22,918 bases of DNA from the NCBI GenBank assembly GCA_023487095.1, contig JAMDEL010000103.1, positions 1 through 22,918 of the forward strand. The letters run 5' to 3'. Origin of the DNA: Patescibacteria group bacterium. Its GTDB lineage: Bacteria; Patescibacteriota; Doudnabacteria; UBA920. The position numbers and the translations under genes were made by a program. This document shows, one piece after another, positions 21,675 to 22,918 of the stretch (position 1 is its first letter; each line of letters opens with the position of its first letter). The notes under the pieces were generated by a model that saw nothing but the letters and a program-made list of their open reading frames with translations, did no database searches and had not been told where the DNA came from.

Positions 21675-22155
21675 TTTGTTTTGGGAAGTGCCAGCCTGCG
21701 CAGAGGGCAATGGCGAGTGCGTCGGCTGCATCGTCCGGTTTGGGGATTTTCTTGAGTCCGAAAGTCTTTTGCACCACGTACTGCACCTGCTTCTTGTCTG
21801 CCTTGCCGTAGCCGCAGATGAAGCTTTTTACCTGAAGCGGCGTAAATTCTAAAGTCGGCAGCCGGTGTTTTTGGGCTAAATAGAGTATCACTCCCCTGGC
21901 TTGGGATACGGCCATGACCGTTTTTTGATTGGTGCTAAAAAACAATTTTTCCACGCCCATGGCCGCGGGCTTGTGTTTTTTTATCAGGCTTTCCAGGTCT
22001 TTGGCTAGGGTTTCCAGGCGCTCGGCGTCGCTCCGTGTTTTGTGGGTGGCAATCACCCCGTACTCTAAAATTTCAAAGCCGTTCTTGGCTTTGCTTTTTT
22101 TGATTATGCCGTAGCCGGTGGTAGCCGTACCCGGGTCTATGCCTAAAATTACCAT
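21661..22155 (-). CDS. ruvC: Crossover junction endodeoxyribonuclease RuvC
   Basis: RuvC is the dimeric nuclease that cuts Holliday junctions after RuvAB branch migration. The 164-residue length is normal. The four acidic active-site residues can be placed at Asp7 (LGIDPGTATTGYG), Glu69 (GVEKLFF) and Asp142/Asp145 (PDDAADALAIALC). The conserved YTPxQVK-like segment reads FTPLQVKSFICGYGKADKKQV. The final residues KILR are encoded in the terminator stem. The upstream neighbours are a Nudix gene and yebC; yebC-ruvC is a common bacterial pairing, here split by the Nudix gene. Confidence 0.96.
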   Translation of the reverse strand: MVILGIDPGTATTGYGIIKKSKAKNGFEILEYGVIATHKTRSDAERLETLAKDLESLIKKHKPAAMGVEKLFFSTNQKTVMAVSQARGVILYLAQKHRLPTLEFTPLQVKSFICGYGKADKKQVQYVVQKTFGLKKIPKPDDAADALAIALCAGWHFPKQKILR

Positions 22156-22161
22156 AAAATT

Positions 22162-22338
22162 TTATTTACCTACCAAGCCCGGCTGGACCTCTACGCTTAG
22201 GATGGGCGAAAAAACATCATCGGGGTTTTTCCTTTCCACCAGCAAGGTAAAGTGCTCGGCAGTCCGCCAATTTTTTTGTTCCCAAGCCTCCAAAAACAGC
22301 TTGGCAGTAGGGATTAAGGGCAGAAAAAAAAAGCTTGT
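22162..22338 (-). pseudogene. In-frame continuation of the Nudix gene past a TAG
   Basis: Directly after the TAG at 22341-22339, the same frame stays open for 58 codons to a TAA at 22164-22162. It reads as coherent protein: FLPLIPTAKLFLEAWEQKNW, then TAEHFTLLVERKNPDD and a VEVQPGLVGK end. With it the Nudix protein would be 165 residues, close to full-length MTH1-type enzymes; without it only 106. A T9 run (minus strand) follows the stop closely. No good start codon or ribosome site begins this part, so it is more likely the lost or shifted C-terminus than a separate gene. Confidence 0.55.
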
Positions 22339-22659
22339 CTATTTCTCGGTTTCCACCTGGCCTTCGTTGCAAAACAGCGGTTCGCCTAGATATGTGCCGA
22401 AAAATTGGTAAAGGATTTTTTCCTGGTTGATAATCAGCCGCCCAAATTCCGTCAGTTTGATGTTGGTTAGTCCGGTTTCTTCTTCCAGCTCCCGGTAGGC
22501 ACCCTGTTTGCGTGTTTCTCCATTTTCAACTTTGCCTCCGAAACCGGTAAATAGGTTGGGCGCAAATTTTTTGGTCGCCGCCCGTTTCAATAGAAAAAAC
22601 CGCGTTGGTTTTATCTGGTCAGCGAGGAAAATTGTGGTATATCTTTCTCGGGAGTTCAT
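22339..22659 (-). CDS. Nudix hydrolase (MTH1-like), C-terminally interrupted
   Basis: The 106-residue product contains a perfect Nudix box, G-x5-E-x7-REL-x-EE-x-G-L, at residues 42-64 (GGKVENGETRKQG..., then RELEEETGL), preceded by RFFLLKRA and FTGFGGK as in MTH1/8-oxo-dGTP-type hydrolases that clean the nucleotide pool. Substrate is inferred only from this resemblance. The start at 22659 is 7 nt after the yebC stop; an upstream in-frame ATG lies inside yebC. The frame stops at TAG after EGQVETEK, before the last helix of the fold, while coherent sequence goes on in frame. The protein may be truncated, read through, or affected by sequence errors. Confidence 0.8.
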   Translation of the reverse strand: MNSRERYTTIFLADQIKPTRFFLLKRAATKKFAPNLFTGFGGKVENGETRKQGAYRELEEETGLTNIKLTEFGRLIINQEKILYQFFGTYLGEPLFCNEGQVETEK

Positions 22660-22666
22660 AGGGTTT

Positions 22667-22918
22667 TTAAAGATTGGCGGACGTGTGGACTGCAATCACG
22701 TCCTCGTCATTTTCCAGTTCGGCAAACAGCGCGTCTACTTTGGGTTTTTGCTCCTCGGTCAAATCTACGCCTTGGCTGGATTCTTTAATAATGTCGGCTC
22801 TGGCAATCACTGCACCGGCCTTTTGGAGCGAGGTTTTTATTTTTTGCAGGTCGTTGATAGGGGTGTAAACTTCCAAGCCTTCTTCAGATTCACGGACATC
22901 ATCGGCTCCGGCATCAAA
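22667..22918 (-). CDS. yebC: YebC/PmpR family protein, C-terminal part
   Basis: Only the last 83 codons are in the window; the gene runs off the right edge. The segment begins DAGADDVRESEEGLEVYTP and ends with LENDEDVIAVHTSANL, matching the C-terminal domain of YebC proteins (AGAEDV start, L-E-x-x-D-DV-x-x-V-x-x-N end). The family was described as transcription regulators and more recently linked to translation of proline-rich stretches. The frame is open to the edge, so no start codon inside the window should be used. It is first in a minus-strand run with the Nudix gene and ruvC. Confidence 0.9.
   Translation of the reverse strand, partial: FDAGADDVRESEEGLEVYTPINDLQKIKTSLQKAGAVIARADIIKESSQGVDLTEEQKPKVDALFAELENDEDVIAVHTSANL

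Noticed and set aside
22118..22411. 97-codon plus-strand frame over the gap between ruvC and the Nudix gene
   Set aside because: The minus strand in this gap is a coherent continuation of the Nudix protein, while the plus frame reads as low-quality Ser/Lys-rich sequence overlapping ruvC and Nudix.
1..22918. TGA recoded to Gly, as in some candidate phyla
   Set aside because: rsmE and the 47-aa gene end at TGA in sensible places and no conserved gene has an internal TGA.
1..22918. CRISPR arrays, insertion sequences, prophage genes, tRNA or rRNA genes
   Set aside because: No regularly spaced repeats, transposase or integrase motifs, terminal repeats, or tRNA cloverleaf/rRNA-like stretches were seen on either strand; the few gaps are short and explained by promoters, terminators and the origin.

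Overview
The window is a stretch of bacterial chromosome spanning the replication origin, most likely from a small-genome, Candidate Phyla Radiation (Patescibacteria)-like bacterium. That placement is an inference. It rests on very compact packing (many genes 1-10 nt apart or overlapping), few Shine-Dalgarno sequences, several -10 boxes placed so that transcripts would start at the initiation codon, a short Jag without its N-terminal domain, a VanW protein and a large class A penicillin-binding protein. The genetic code looks standard: TGA is used as a stop in rsmE and in one small membrane-protein gene. Nothing resembles a phage, insertion sequence, CRISPR array, tRNA or rRNA.

Left part (1-5.1 kb, + strand): a tight run tsaE, vanW-family gene, ruvB, a 70-residue two-helix membrane protein and a bacterial PH-domain membrane protein, then manC (GDP-mannose synthesis) closed by a terminator. 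A separate two-gene unit of very small single-helix membrane proteins follows. It has its own promoter, strong AGGAGG ribosome sites and an elaborate terminator, and its proteins match no family I know. msrA comes next, facing a minus-strand operon ywbE - YgjP-like metalloprotease - alkyltransferase-like gene. Divergent from ywbE is a DEAD-box RNA helicase with a near-consensus promoter and a terminator-like hairpin directly against its start codon.

Origin part (8.3-15.4 kb): on the minus strand dnaA, dnaN, recF, a DUF721 (DciA-type) gene and rsmE; on the plus strand rpmH, rnpA, yidD, yidC and jag. This is the classic bacterial origin neighbourhood. The dnaA-dnaN gap carries an AT-rich stretch, a DnaA-trio-like run, GCG and tandem DnaA-box-like sequences. 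The dnaA-rpmH gap carries one perfect DnaA box and a dnaA promoter with DnaA-box-like sequences in it.

Right part (15.4-22.9 kb): a minus-strand envelope operon (class A PBP, O-antigen ligase-family protein, aldo/keto reductase) is divergent from tyrS. tyrS converges on yebC - Nudix hydrolase - ruvC, where the Nudix reading frame is broken by an in-frame TAG. Most convergent gene pairs share one bidirectional hairpin terminator.
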